From contig MNUP01000140.1 of NCBI GenBank assembly GCA_001871075.1, positions 1 to 16,243 on the forward strand: a DNA stretch of 16,243 nucleotides, given 5' to 3'. The position numbers and the translations under genes are program-made. The notes below the pieces were generated by a model. That model saw only the letters and a list, made by a program, of their open reading frames with translations. It did no database searches and was not told the DNA's origin. The DNA is from Candidatus Desantisbacteria bacterium CG1_02_49_89. Lineage in GTDB: Bacteria > Desantisbacteria > UBA1551. This document shows positions 1-6,214 of the stretch, one piece after another (within the stretch, counting starts at the first letter, position 1; each line of letters begins with the position of its first letter).

Positions 1-386
1 TGCGCCGGCTCCTGAAGCTCAACCGCAACCTTAACCTTGTATATATCCTCAAGGATGACCTGAAAAGGCTGTGGGACTATAGCTACCCTGCCTGCGCCAG
101 AAGGTTTCTTTCGGACTGGATCCAAAGAGCAAATGCTTCAGGGATAAGACCCTTAAAGGCTTTTGCAAAGACGCTTGATAGATACAGCTATGGGTTGATC
201 AATCACTGCCTTTACCCCATAAACACGGCAAAGCTTGAAGGCATGAACAACAAGATAAAAGTCATTAAACGTAAGGCCTACGGGTTTCACGATGACGAAT
301 ACTTTATGTTAAAGATAAAACAGGCTTGCAGCGGCTATACATAGATACATTGATTATATTATGCAACAACATTTGGAGAAGAACCC
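1..386 (+). mobile_element. right end of an ISL3-family insertion sequence (left end outside window)
   Basis: The first 386 bases carry the 3' part of a transposase gene and then a short tail ending in ...GGAGAAGAACCC at 375-386. Read outward-in on the minus strand this is GGGTTCTTCTCCAAATG, which has the GG(G/C)TCTT-type start typical of ISL3-family inverted repeats. I therefore place the element boundary at 386. ISL3 elements usually make 8-bp target duplications, so TTAAATTT (387-394) is the expected duplication. The matching copy lies outside the window, so this cannot be tested here. The insertion falls inside a small minus-strand gene. Confidence 0.72.
3..344 (+). CDS. ISL3-family transposase, C-terminal part (5' end outside window)
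   Basis: Frame 3 is open from the left edge for 113 codons to a TAG at 342-344. The protein has the C-terminal signature of the DDE_Tnp_ISL3 domain. A block reading LEGMNNKIKVIKRKAYGF, about 30 residues before the stop, holds the last catalytic acid (the E of LEG) and the conserved NNKIK-IKR-AYG string, followed by the usual hydrophobic/charged tail (EYFMLKI). The upstream part (LKRLWDY, LSDWIQRANASGI, PLKAFAKTL) matches the helical region that precedes this block in the family. The start lies outside the window, so I cannot tell whether the full enzyme is intact. It is the only plus-strand gene in the window. Confidence 0.9.
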   Translation, partial: RRLLKLNRNLNLVYILKDDLKRLWDYSYPACARRFLSDWIQRANASGIRPLKAFAKTLDRYSYGLINHCLYPINTAKLEGMNNKIKVIKRKAYGFHDDEYFMLKIKQACSGYT

Positions 387-541
387 TTAAATTTAACTAT
401 ATAATCTAAATATCTATCGTTTTTAAGATAGAGCTTCCTGTAATCGGGACTGATTGACTCATAGGCCCATAAGGCCGTAGAATTAAAGATGAGTAATGTT
501 AAAATATTCACTATCAAGATCGAATAAATTTTTTTTTGCAT
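359..541 (-). pseudogene. small exported protein gene truncated by the ISL3 element
   Basis: The open frame is 60 residues: a Lys-rich start (MQKK), a hydrophobic stretch at about residues 5-26 ending near ALWAYES that looks like a Sec signal peptide, then a short polar tail. A weak GAGAG site precedes the ATG. Residues 1-51 come from host DNA. The last eight (GSSPNVVA) and the stop are encoded by the IS terminal repeat, with residue 52 straddling the junction at 386/387. The original protein was therefore longer and its C-terminal part has been displaced by the insertion. I do not recognise the family. Base composition is AT-rich like the next genes to the right. It may still make a short peptide, but I treat it as a broken gene. 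Confidence 0.6.
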
Positions 542-615
542 TTTCTATCACTCTCAATGGTTTTAAAAATTAAACTGGAATGCACCAATTAAATTACAGC
601 TTTCTGAAAATACGA

Positions 616-1392
616 TTAATTAGTTTGCGTGCCTTGTTTAATATGATAATCAATCTTTTTTTGTCTGCAGAATTTTATCACAAAAGAAGCGGAGCTGTTA
701 TAAAATTCTTTCGTATATTTAAATTCCGAGGATTTTACATTATAATTTAACCGGCCGAAGATGATCTTGTTAACGAAAGATACAGCATCCAATATTTCCA
801 TCAAATCCTGCTTAATTATATTCGGTGTAGGATATGGTTCCATGCTAACCCATGTTTTAAATCCCTTTTCATGCAAATGCTCTAATGCTTTTATCCTTTC
901 TTTAAAACTAGCCGAATTGGGTTCGTAGTTTCTTTTAAAACCTTCATTAAGCGAAACCAGTGTAATTCCATATTCATTATTTCTGCTGAAACCGTTCATA
1001 TCTCCTAATTCTTTTGGGAAGATTCCCTTTGTTAAAACAGTGCAGCGGATATCATTGGAATTTAACTTATTAATGATTTTCAAGCTTAAATCTTTCACTT
1101 CATCCTGTTTATACATAAAGGGATCTGTTGAAAAACAAAGATGCACGTACTTTATCTTTTTTCTATATTTTGGAATTTCTTTCTCTAAAAGATCTAAAGC
1201 ATTTGAAACTATCTTAGGGTCACACCATTCTTCATAGGTTTTAACCGTGCCGCATCTTTTCTTCATCATAAAGGCATAACAGGGATACTTGCATCCATGA
1301 GAACAGCCTTCAATGTGATTCAGGCAGAAATCAGCGTATTCTACTCCGCTCTTATACAAAAGTGTCTTCCGTTCCACACGCTTTAATTTCAT
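616..1392 (-). CDS. SPL/SplB-like radical-SAM-type protein with Cx3Cx3C cluster
   Basis: This 258-residue protein resembles the COG1533 (spore photoproduct lyase-like, 'DNA repair photolyase') branch of radical SAM proteins. Near the N-terminus (about residues 30-38) is GCSHGCKYPCYAFM. It resembles the family's CxHxCxYCYA iron-sulfur motif, but one extra residue makes the spacing Cx3Cx3C instead of the canonical Cx3Cx2C. Downstream are a beta-strand block with HLCFSTDPF, then TVLTKG, GITLVSLNE and a WVSMEPYPTP block, which match the later strands of the barrel. Length suits a minimal SPL-like core. The cofactor and substrate are unknown, and the altered spacing may mean a non-standard cluster. 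The gene sits alone in its gap, 76 bp downstream of the nucleotidyltransferase gene on the same strand, in AT-rich DNA. A TTGACA lies upstream at 1442-1447 (minus) but has no good -10 partner. Confidence 0.72.
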   Translation of the reverse strand: MKLKRVERKTLLYKSGVEYADFCLNHIEGCSHGCKYPCYAFMMKKRCGTVKTYEEWCDPKIVSNALDLLEKEIPKYRKKIKYVHLCFSTDPFMYKQDEVKDLSLKIINKLNSNDIRCTVLTKGIFPKELGDMNGFSRNNEYGITLVSLNEGFKRNYEPNSASFKERIKALEHLHEKGFKTWVSMEPYPTPNIIKQDLMEILDAVSFVNKIIFGRLNYNVKSSEFKYTKEFYNSSASFVIKFCRQKKIDYHIKQGTQTN

Positions 1393-1468
1393 CTAATGCT
1401 CTATTAACTTTATCTTAAATCCTGTTTGTCCGAAGGGAAGGTGTCAAAATGAAATACCGATAGAAAAA

Positions 1469-2065
1469 TTAAGATTTCCAAATTTTTGTCTGTGTAAATT
1501 TAACTCTATATTTTTTAAAAAAATTAAACAGTGCTTCTTCTTTGCTATAAGGTATTATAATGCAGCCAGGGGAAACTTTTTCTCCACCCAATTCTTTCAG
1601 AAGTCCCTTATATGTATATTTCCCCTTTGTTTGCTCATACAATTCTCGGTTAAATACAGCTTTTTGTTTTTGGTTGAGACCATTAAGGTTGAATGAGAAG
1701 ATAATATAGGGCTTCTGTTCCAGTAAAGACACCGCTGGAATTTCCAAAGGTTCTTTTGTATAAAGGACTTTCCCTTCCTGGAATACATTTTGCAATAGTC
1801 CGGAATCGGTTTTTTCTAATTCCTCCATTGTCCTTATAGTTGGCTGAATATCATTACCTATCTCTCGTTCTAACCGAACAATCTCTTTTTCTACTTTTTC
1901 TATTGTATCTTTTTTACCGGTAACTATGAACAAATCCATATCAGACTTCGGCCCAAAATCACCGCGTGCAAAACTGCCATAGAGCACGATTGCCCTGACA
2001 TCGTTGATTTTTAACAGAGATTCTGTTATCTTTTTAGATATTAATTTCAGGTTCAATTTTTTCAT
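1469..2065 (-). CDS. MNT-type nucleotidyltransferase domain protein (likely antitoxin partner)
   Basis: This 198-residue protein has a minimal nucleotidyltransferase fold at its N-terminus. Residues 30-44 read GSFARGDFGPKSDMD, the GSx10DxD signature with metal-binding D42 and D44; a possible third acid is D72 in NDIQPT. In MNT/HEPN modules this enzyme AMPylates and silences the HEPN partner. The C-terminal ~100 residues (GLLKELGGEKVSPGCIIIPYS region) are an extension beyond the minimal domain, seen in some archaeal and bacterial stand-alone NTases. I chose the ATG at 2063-2065 because AAGGAAAG stands 5 nt upstream; a longer frame from 2095 has no such site. The start lies 32 nt inside the preceding HEPN-like gene, so the two are probably translationally coupled. 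Confidence 0.78.
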   Translation of the reverse strand: MKKLNLKLISKKITESLLKINDVRAIVLYGSFARGDFGPKSDMDLFIVTGKKDTIEKVEKEIVRLEREIGNDIQPTIRTMEELEKTDSGLLQNVFQEGKVLYTKEPLEIPAVSLLEQKPYIIFSFNLNGLNQKQKAVFNRELYEQTKGKYTYKGLLKELGGEKVSPGCIIIPYSKEEALFNFFKKYRVKFTQTKIWKS

Positions 2066-2405
2066 CGAGTCTTTCCTTAAAGAAAGTGACAACACTCTTT
2101 AAATTTTCCATTACTGTTCTTGCCCTTTTTCCGTTTACTCCGTCATAACCTAAATCTCCATAGGCAAACCAGACTTTTCTCATACTCTCGTTAATCTCGG
2201 GTGGAAAATTCTTATTACAATATTCATGTCTTTCCTTATGTGTCCCAAAATGCTGGTTTTTCTTGGCTGCCTCTGCTTCTACAAGTTGTTCAACCACTTT
2301 AGTAGCAAGATCGCCAACAACCGTGTGTTGTTTATTTTGATAAGCAGTTACTGTTGCCTGTAATTTTTCCTTTGCCAGCGCAAGATGTTTTTTAAAATTT
2401 CCCAT
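2034..2405 (-). CDS. HEPN-like small alpha-helical protein (likely toxin partner of MNT)
   Basis: The protein has 123 residues, appears all-helical and highly charged, and is encoded immediately before and overlapping an MNT nucleotidyltransferase. This is the standard layout of HEPN/MNT toxin-antitoxin modules. The body (LALAKEKLQATVTAYQNK, then GDLATKVVEQLVEAEAA, then a C-terminal helix VMENLKSVVTFFKERL) matches the four-helix HEPN arrangement. I do not find the RNase motif Rx4-6H; the closest element is HKERHEYC at about 56-63. Assignment therefore rests mainly on context and helix pattern. The start at 2405 is chosen because AAAGGA lies 5 nt upstream; a frame opening at 2426 lacks a ribosome site and sits inside operator 2. 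It is the first gene of the operon. Confidence 0.6.
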   Translation of the reverse strand: MGNFKKHLALAKEKLQATVTAYQNKQHTVVGDLATKVVEQLVEAEAAKKNQHFGTHKERHEYCNKNFPPEINESMRKVWFAYGDLGYDGVNGKRARTVMENLKSVVTFFKERLDEKIEPEINI

Positions 2406-2413
2406 ATAAATCC

Positions 2414-2434
2414 TTTTCGATATCATAACGAAAA
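2414..2434. promoter_or_regulatory. operator 2 of the HEPN/MNT operon (imperfect palindrome)
   Basis: A 21-bp palindrome centred on base 2424 with a single mismatched pair (2420/2428). Its right half, ATAACGAAAA, is shared with operator 1. It lies in the 5' leader, just upstream of the ribosome-binding site of the HEPN-like gene. The centre is exactly 40 bp from that of operator 1, and TATCATAACGAA recurs at 2421-2432 and 2461-2472. Confidence 0.6.
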
Positions 2435-2455
2435 ATACCCCGAATCAGCCACTTT

Positions 2456-2472
2456 TTCGTTATCATAACGAA
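2456..2472. promoter_or_regulatory. operator 1 of the HEPN/MNT operon (perfect palindrome)
   Basis: TTCGTTATCATAACGAA is a perfect 17-bp odd palindrome centred on base 2464. It covers the predicted transcription start (about 2471) just downstream of the -10 box, where a bound protein would block initiation. It is a site for an unknown dimeric repressor. Neither operon protein shows an obvious DNA-binding domain. Confidence 0.65.
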
Positions 2473-2477
2473 TTAAT

Positions 2478-2506
2478 ATTATACTATATTTTTCTTCAAA
2501 AGTCAA
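2478..2506 (-). promoter_or_regulatory. sigma-70 promoter of the HEPN/MNT operon
   Basis: Minus strand: TTGACT (2501-2506), 17-bp spacer, TATAAT (2478-2483). This is within one base of consensus with ideal spacing and points at the HEPN-like gene, with a predicted start near 2471. The palindromic operators lie directly downstream. Confidence 0.75.
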
Positions 2507-2560
2507 TTTCCAGGCCGATGCCCCTCTTTGTTTTTAAAACCGGCATTATTCTGCCTTAAT

Positions 2561-2595
2561 AGATTGCTTCGTCGCTTTGCTTCTCGCAATGACAG
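2561..2595. repeat. degenerate half copy of the GTCATTGCGAG / GAAGCAATCT dispersed repeat
   Basis: AGATTGCTTCGTCG at 2561-2574 and CTCGCAATGACAG at 2583-2595 match, in reverse orientation, one arm of the palindromic element at 16053-16086 (TGTCATTGCGAG...GAAGCAATCT). It lies 2 bp beyond the stop codon of the dehydrogenase gene, so it would be transcribed as that gene's 3' tail. Confidence 0.65.
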
Positions 2596-2597
2596 CT

Positions 2598-3617
2598 TTA
2601 CGGTTTTATTATGACTTTAATGGATTCGCCGGCGCTTGCCACAAGCCGGAACCCTTCTCCTGTTTCCGAAAGGGGCAGGCGATGGGTTATCATGTCCTCT
2701 ACAGGGACCCTTTTCGCTTTCAGGAGCTCAAGCGCGATAGCGAGGTCGTTAGGCGCTGCGCCGTAGGATGTCATCATTTTAACCTCGTTGCGCCACAGAT
2801 CGGCTATCGGGACAGGGATGTCGGTCCCGGGCTTTGGGACAGCGAAGAACAGTATGGTGCCGCCAGGCTCCACGCATTTCAACGCGGTCGCGCACGCGGA
2901 TTCAGCTCCGGTACAGATGATAACGATATCCGCAAGCCTTCCCTCGTTTAAATTTTTCAGCTGTTCAGTGACATTTCCCTTCGCGCTGATAACATTATCC
3001 GCTCCGGATTCAAGGGCTTTTTTCATCCTGTATTCACTTATGTCGGATGCTATTATCCTTCCTGCGCCCATAACCTTCGCAAGCCGGAGGTGTAGAAGGC
3101 CGGATATGCCGCTTCCGATTATTAATATGGTTGAACCGGGAGTTATACCTATCTGCCTCTGGCCCCTTGCAACGCACCCAAGCGGCTCTATGAACGTTGC
3201 TGTTTCGTAGGACATATCATCCGGGAGCAGGAAAGTTCCCCTGTCAGCGTTTATCGCCGGTATCCTTATATATTCCGAGAACCCGCCCGGGTCATAGTTC
3301 GTGTGGTGCAGGGTATCGCAGGCTGTGTGGTGTCCGTTAAGGCAGTAATGGCAGGTGTTGCACGGCACGTGGTGGGTCACGAACACCCTGTCGCCCTTTT
3401 TGTATTTCTTCACATTCGCGCCTGTTTCGGTTATTTCCCCGGCCATTTCGTGGCCCAGCACCCGCGGGGCTGTCTTTATGCGGTACCATTCAAGCACGTC
3501 GGTTCCGCAAACGCCCGACGCTTTTACTTTGACGAGGAATTCATCCGGCCCGATCCTGGGCACGGGTTTTTCTTCCAGGCGCACATCCTTATTATTATAG
3601 TACATCGCGACTTTCAT
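2598..3617 (-). CDS. zinc-dependent medium-chain alcohol/polyol dehydrogenase
   Basis: This 339-residue cytosolic enzyme belongs to the medium-chain dehydrogenase/reductase family (sorbitol, threonine and alcohol dehydrogenase branch), which oxidises a secondary alcohol or polyol with NAD(P). Catalytic zinc ligands are visible at C37 (GVCGTD), H56-E57 (GHE) and the E144 region (FIEPLGC). The structural zinc lobe has C86, C89, C92 and C100. The Rossmann motif is GSGISG at 168-173, with D192 at the end of the second strand, which favours NAD over NADP. Length is normal for the family. GGAG lies 7 nt before the ATG. The substrate cannot be read from sequence. Downstream of the glycosyltransferase gene across a 110-bp repeat-filled spacer, it could be co-transcribed with it. 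Confidence 0.92.
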   Translation of the reverse strand: MKVAMYYNNKDVRLEEKPVPRIGPDEFLVKVKASGVCGTDVLEWYRIKTAPRVLGHEMAGEITETGANVKKYKKGDRVFVTHHVPCNTCHYCLNGHHTACDTLHHTNYDPGGFSEYIRIPAINADRGTFLLPDDMSYETATFIEPLGCVARGQRQIGITPGSTILIIGSGISGLLHLRLAKVMGAGRIIASDISEYRMKKALESGADNVISAKGNVTEQLKNLNEGRLADIVIICTGAESACATALKCVEPGGTILFFAVPKPGTDIPVPIADLWRNEVKMMTSYGAAPNDLAIALELLKAKRVPVEDMITHRLPLSETGEGFRLVASAGESIKVIIKP

Positions 3618-3632
3618 TTTTTTCTCCTTAAT

Positions 3633-3730
3633 GATTACGGTGATTTTAAAAGATGATTACGGTGATTATTTTTAGTATCAAGCATCAAGCAGAAGAGAAA
3701 TCCGTGAAAATCCGTGTTAATCCGTGGTTA
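3633..3730. repeat. modular word-repeat spacer A
   Basis: Three tandem modules lie in a row: GATTACGGTGATT twice (3633-3645, 3655-3667), a 7-bp TATCAAG/CATCAAG pair (3677-3690), and three perfect-register 10-bp units AATCCGTGAA, AATCCGTGTT, AATCCGTGGT (3699-3728). The final GTGGTTA supplies the stop codon of the glycosyltransferase (TTA, 3728-3730, read on minus). The same modules in the same order occur at 13510-13624. Confidence 0.8.
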
Positions 3731-4867
3731 ACTCTGCTCAAGCTGCTGGACCACGAATTTTGCTATTTCGTCAGCGCCGGATTTCAGGCCCAGCTTCTTC
3801 GTGTTTTCCTTGTATGTTTTGAGTATATCCGTGTTCTGTATTTCCCTGATTATGCTGAAGAACGTTTTTGCGTCCGGCGCGTACCAGCCCGCCTTGTTGT
3901 CCATCGCGAATTCCACGTTCGTCCATTCGTTGCACGCTGCCCAGTCCGTGTAAATTATGGGGCAGCTCATTATCAGGGATTCCATTGTGGTGGAAGCGCC
4001 GGCTTTCGCTATGGTGAAGTCGGAAATGGAGAGGAGCTCGTTCATGTTGTTAATGTACCCGAACGGCACAAGCACCGTTCCCGATCTCACTTCCTTTTTC
4101 AGGCTGTCAAAATGCGCTTTCAGGCCTTCATTCCTCCCGCAGACAAAAAGCACGTTGAACGGCATGTTTTCCCGGTAGATCGTTTCCACGTATTTCGCGC
4201 TTGAGGCGCCTATGCCCTGGCCGCCGGCGCTTGTGAGTATCGTCGGTTTTGACGGGTCAAGGCCGTATAGCTTCACGAGCTCTTCCTTTGATTTTGTTAT
4301 GTTGAAGAAGCTGCGTCTGACAGGGAACGGCATGATAAGGATCTTCTTCTCTTCGATACCGAGTTTCAGAAGCTTCTGTTTCGCTATTTCGGACGCCACG
4401 ATTATCCAGTCCATCCTTTTTTCCGCCCACCAGGGGCAGGCGTCAAAAGGGTCTGTGATGTAGCCTATAAGCTTTATGGGCAGCATTAATTTTTCTCTGA
4501 TATAGGCGCAGGTGAAGAAGGAGAACATGTGTGGCGTGAAAACGATATCAGGCTTATAATTTCTGAGGTACTCGGTCCCTTTTTCCAGCCATTCCCTGGC
4601 AAAAAGGCTCAGGTATCCCTCTGAATCGTACCTGGTCGCCCACATTATCTTGTAGCCCAGCCGCGCCAGGACCGGGTATCTCAGAAGGAATTCCCAGCCG
4701 CCCTTGAGCGCCTTATCGTCCTTCAGGGCGCCTGATTCCTTGGCGAAATCCACCACGTCTATCTGGTACTTACCCGGGTAAAACGCCTCTATCGATTCCT
4801 TCACCGCCATCGCAGGGATCTTGTGCCCGCTTCCGGCTTCGATATGCGGCATGAATATCTTCTTCAT
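3728..4867 (-). CDS. MGDG synthase/UgtP- and MurG-like glycosyltransferase
   Basis: This 379-residue enzyme has two Rossmann-like lobes typical of GT28/GT-B. The N-terminal lobe has HIEAGSGHKIPAMAV (AGSGH at 11-15) as in monogalactosyldiacylglycerol synthase and diacylglycerol glucosyltransferase (MGDG_synth domain). The C-terminal lobe has the nucleotide-sugar region: TSAGGQGIG (about 213-220), VCGRNEGL (242-249) and KAGASTTMES (288-297), the family's GGxTxxE site with Ala in place of the first Gly. It probably transfers a hexose or GlcNAc from a UDP-sugar to a membrane lipid at the inner leaflet. I chose the ATG at 4865-4867, which follows GAGGTGATT; the longer frame from 4897 begins in spacer repeats without a ribosome site. 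The last codon and stop fall in a tandem repeat. The neighbouring UDP-galactopyranose mutase suggests glycolipid or glycan synthesis. Confidence 0.8.
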   Translation of the reverse strand: MKKIFMPHIEAGSGHKIPAMAVKESIEAFYPGKYQIDVVDFAKESGALKDDKALKGGWEFLLRYPVLARLGYKIMWATRYDSEGYLSLFAREWLEKGTEYLRNYKPDIVFTPHMFSFFTCAYIREKLMLPIKLIGYITDPFDACPWWAEKRMDWIIVASEIAKQKLLKLGIEEKKILIMPFPVRRSFFNITKSKEELVKLYGLDPSKPTILTSAGGQGIGASSAKYVETIYRENMPFNVLFVCGRNEGLKAHFDSLKKEVRSGTVLVPFGYINNMNELLSISDFTIAKAGASTTMESLIMSCPIIYTDWAACNEWTNVEFAMDNKAGWYAPDAKTFFSIIREIQNTDILKTYKENTKKLGLKSGADEIAKFVVQQLEQS

Positions 4868-4892
4868 AATCACCTCAGAAATATGAATTTTA

Positions 4893-4957
4893 ACCACGGA
4901 TTAACACGGATTTTCACGGATTTCAACTTTTAACCTTTAACCTTCAACTTTTAACTC
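4893..4957. repeat. word-repeat spacer B (10-bp units then 11-bp units)
   Basis: ACCACGGATT, AACACGGATT and TTCACGGATT (4893-4922) are the inverse orientation of the 10-bp units at 3699-3728. They are followed by a run built from TCAACTTTTAACC and its variants (4923-4957), which overlaps the last codons of the UDP-galactopyranose mutase gene. Confidence 0.75.
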
Positions 4958-6058
4958 TTTGAATCTGGCAAGCGAGGAAGCTATGATCGCGTCCATGTTG
5001 TAGTACTTATACTGGGCAAGCCTGCCAAGGAATATCACGTTTTTATTGTTCTTTGCTTCTTCCTCGTATTTTTTATAGAGCTTAACGGGTTCATCCGCAG
5101 GGATCGGATAATAGGGGATGTCGGTTTCCTTTTCGCACGCCTTTGAAAATTCCTTGATGATCGTTGTTGAATCAGCCTTCTGCCAGGTCAGGCGTTTGAA
5201 CTCGGTGATCCTGGTGAAGCCGTAGTCGTTTGGGTAGTTGATAACAGAGGCGTCCTGGTAGAATTCCTTCTTATGGTTCTCGAACCCGAAATCCAGGGAG
5301 CGGTAAGGGAGCTTCCCGAACTTATACTCAAAAAATTCATCCACAGGTCCCGTGTAAATAAGTTTTTTGTATTTCAGCTGGCCCCGGACCTTCCTGTAGT
5401 CTGTGTTAAGGTCCACCCTTATGTTCCTGTTCGAGAGCATCTTTTCGAATACCGGCGTGTAGCCTTTCACTGGCATTCCCTGGAACCTGTCCTGGAAATA
5501 CCTGTTGTCCCTGCTTACGAAGACCGGTACCCTTCCCGTGACTTCGGGCGAAAGGTCTTCGGGTTTCATTCCCCACTGCTTTTCCGTGTAATGCAGGAAG
5601 ACCTTTTCATATACGTAGTCCGCCAGGAACTTCAGGTCCGCGTCATCCGCCTTGCGCAGGTCAAGTATCGGCACCTTTTTGTTGAACCCGAATTTCTCAA
5701 GCAGTTTGTTTTCCAGCTTCTGGGCGAAGGATCCGGGGAAAAGCGCGCGGATAGAGTTAAGGTTGAACGGGACAGGGGCGTAATGGCCGTCTATGAACGC
5801 CAGCACCTCGTGCTGGTAAAGGTTCCATTCAGTGAAATTGGACACGTAATTCCAGGCTTCTTCGTTCACCGTGTGGAAGATATGAGGGCCGTACTTGTGT
5901 ATGAGTATGCCGTGTTCGTCAGGGCAGTCATAGCAGTTCCCCCCTATATGGCCGCGCTTGTCAATGACAAGCACCTTTTTATTGAGAACGCTTGCTATTC
6001 TTTCCGCCATCACGCTGCCGGCAAATCCCGCGCCGACTACAACATACTCTGCGTCCAT
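4937..6058 (-). CDS. glf: UDP-galactopyranose mutase
   Basis: This FAD-dependent mutase interconverts UDP-galactopyranose and UDP-galactofuranose in the cytosol, supplying Galf for cell-surface glycans. Recognition is clear over 373 residues: the dinucleotide motif VVGAGFAGSV (7-16), the FAD/substrate strand HIGGNCYD (37-44), KYGPHIFHT (55-63), a central YTEKQWG motif, SRDNRYFQDRFQGMPVKGY, and a C-terminal FLGRLAQYKYYNMD block that contacts FAD. Length is typical. AAGGAG lies before the ATG. The last five residues (LKVEG) and the stop are encoded by the tandem TTAAAAGTTGAAGG word run of the adjoining spacer, so the true family C-terminus may have been replaced by repeat sequence. It precedes the glycosyltransferase gene by 69 bp, and the two probably form a transcription unit. 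Confidence 0.95.
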   Translation of the reverse strand: MDAEYVVVGAGFAGSVMAERIASVLNKKVLVIDKRGHIGGNCYDCPDEHGILIHKYGPHIFHTVNEEAWNYVSNFTEWNLYQHEVLAFIDGHYAPVPFNLNSIRALFPGSFAQKLENKLLEKFGFNKKVPILDLRKADDADLKFLADYVYEKVFLHYTEKQWGMKPEDLSPEVTGRVPVFVSRDNRYFQDRFQGMPVKGYTPVFEKMLSNRNIRVDLNTDYRKVRGQLKYKKLIYTGPVDEFFEYKFGKLPYRSLDFGFENHKKEFYQDASVINYPNDYGFTRITEFKRLTWQKADSTTIIKEFSKACEKETDIPYYPIPADEPVKLYKKYEEEAKNNKNVIFLGRLAQYKYYNMDAIIASSLARFKELKVEG

Positions 6059-6072
6059 GTTAACTCCTTAAA

Positions 6073-6197
6073 CATAGTCCATAGTCCATTGTCCATAGAC
6101 CATAGTATGCTTGTAAAATAATAAGTTTTAAGTTTACAGAGTTTATACAGTTTACAAAGTAAAAAAATTCGTGAGAATTCGTGCTAATTCGTGGTTA
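6073..6197. repeat. word-repeat spacer C (three different word runs)
   Basis: Three runs follow one another: CATAGTCCATAGTCCATTG... (6073-6109), built from ATAGTCC/ATTGTCC/ATAGACC words; an AGTTTTAAGTTTACAG... run (6124-6160); and three 10-bp units AATTCGTGAG, AATTCGTGCT, AATTCGTGGT plus TA (6166-6197). The last run has the same architecture as 3699-3730 with TTCGTG in place of TCCGTG. Confidence 0.7.
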
Positions 6198-6214
6198 AGA
6201 ATTTAGTGGTTAGG

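Noticed and set aside
1442-1447. Promoter for the radical-SAM-like gene (TTGACA on the minus strand)
   Set aside because: At 16-18 bp there is no acceptable -10 box (CAGGAT/AGGATT only).
1597-1788. 63-residue minus-strand frame inside the nucleotidyltransferase gene
   Set aside because: Overlaps the MNT gene in another frame, with no ribosome site or domain.
2034-2426. Longer start for the HEPN-like gene (ATG at 2424-2426)
   Set aside because: It lies at the centre of operator 2 and lacks a ribosome site; the ATG at 2403-2405 has AAAGGA at good spacing.
3699-3730. Possible CRISPR array or tRNA-like repeat
   Set aside because: Units are 10 bp with no spacers; repeats of 7-11 bp without unique spacers are not CRISPR, and no cas gene is present.
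5273-6121. Plus-strand open frame of 282 residues
   Set aside because: It lies antisense to UDP-galactopyranose mutase, whose motifs are unmistakable; the plus frame has no recognisable domain.
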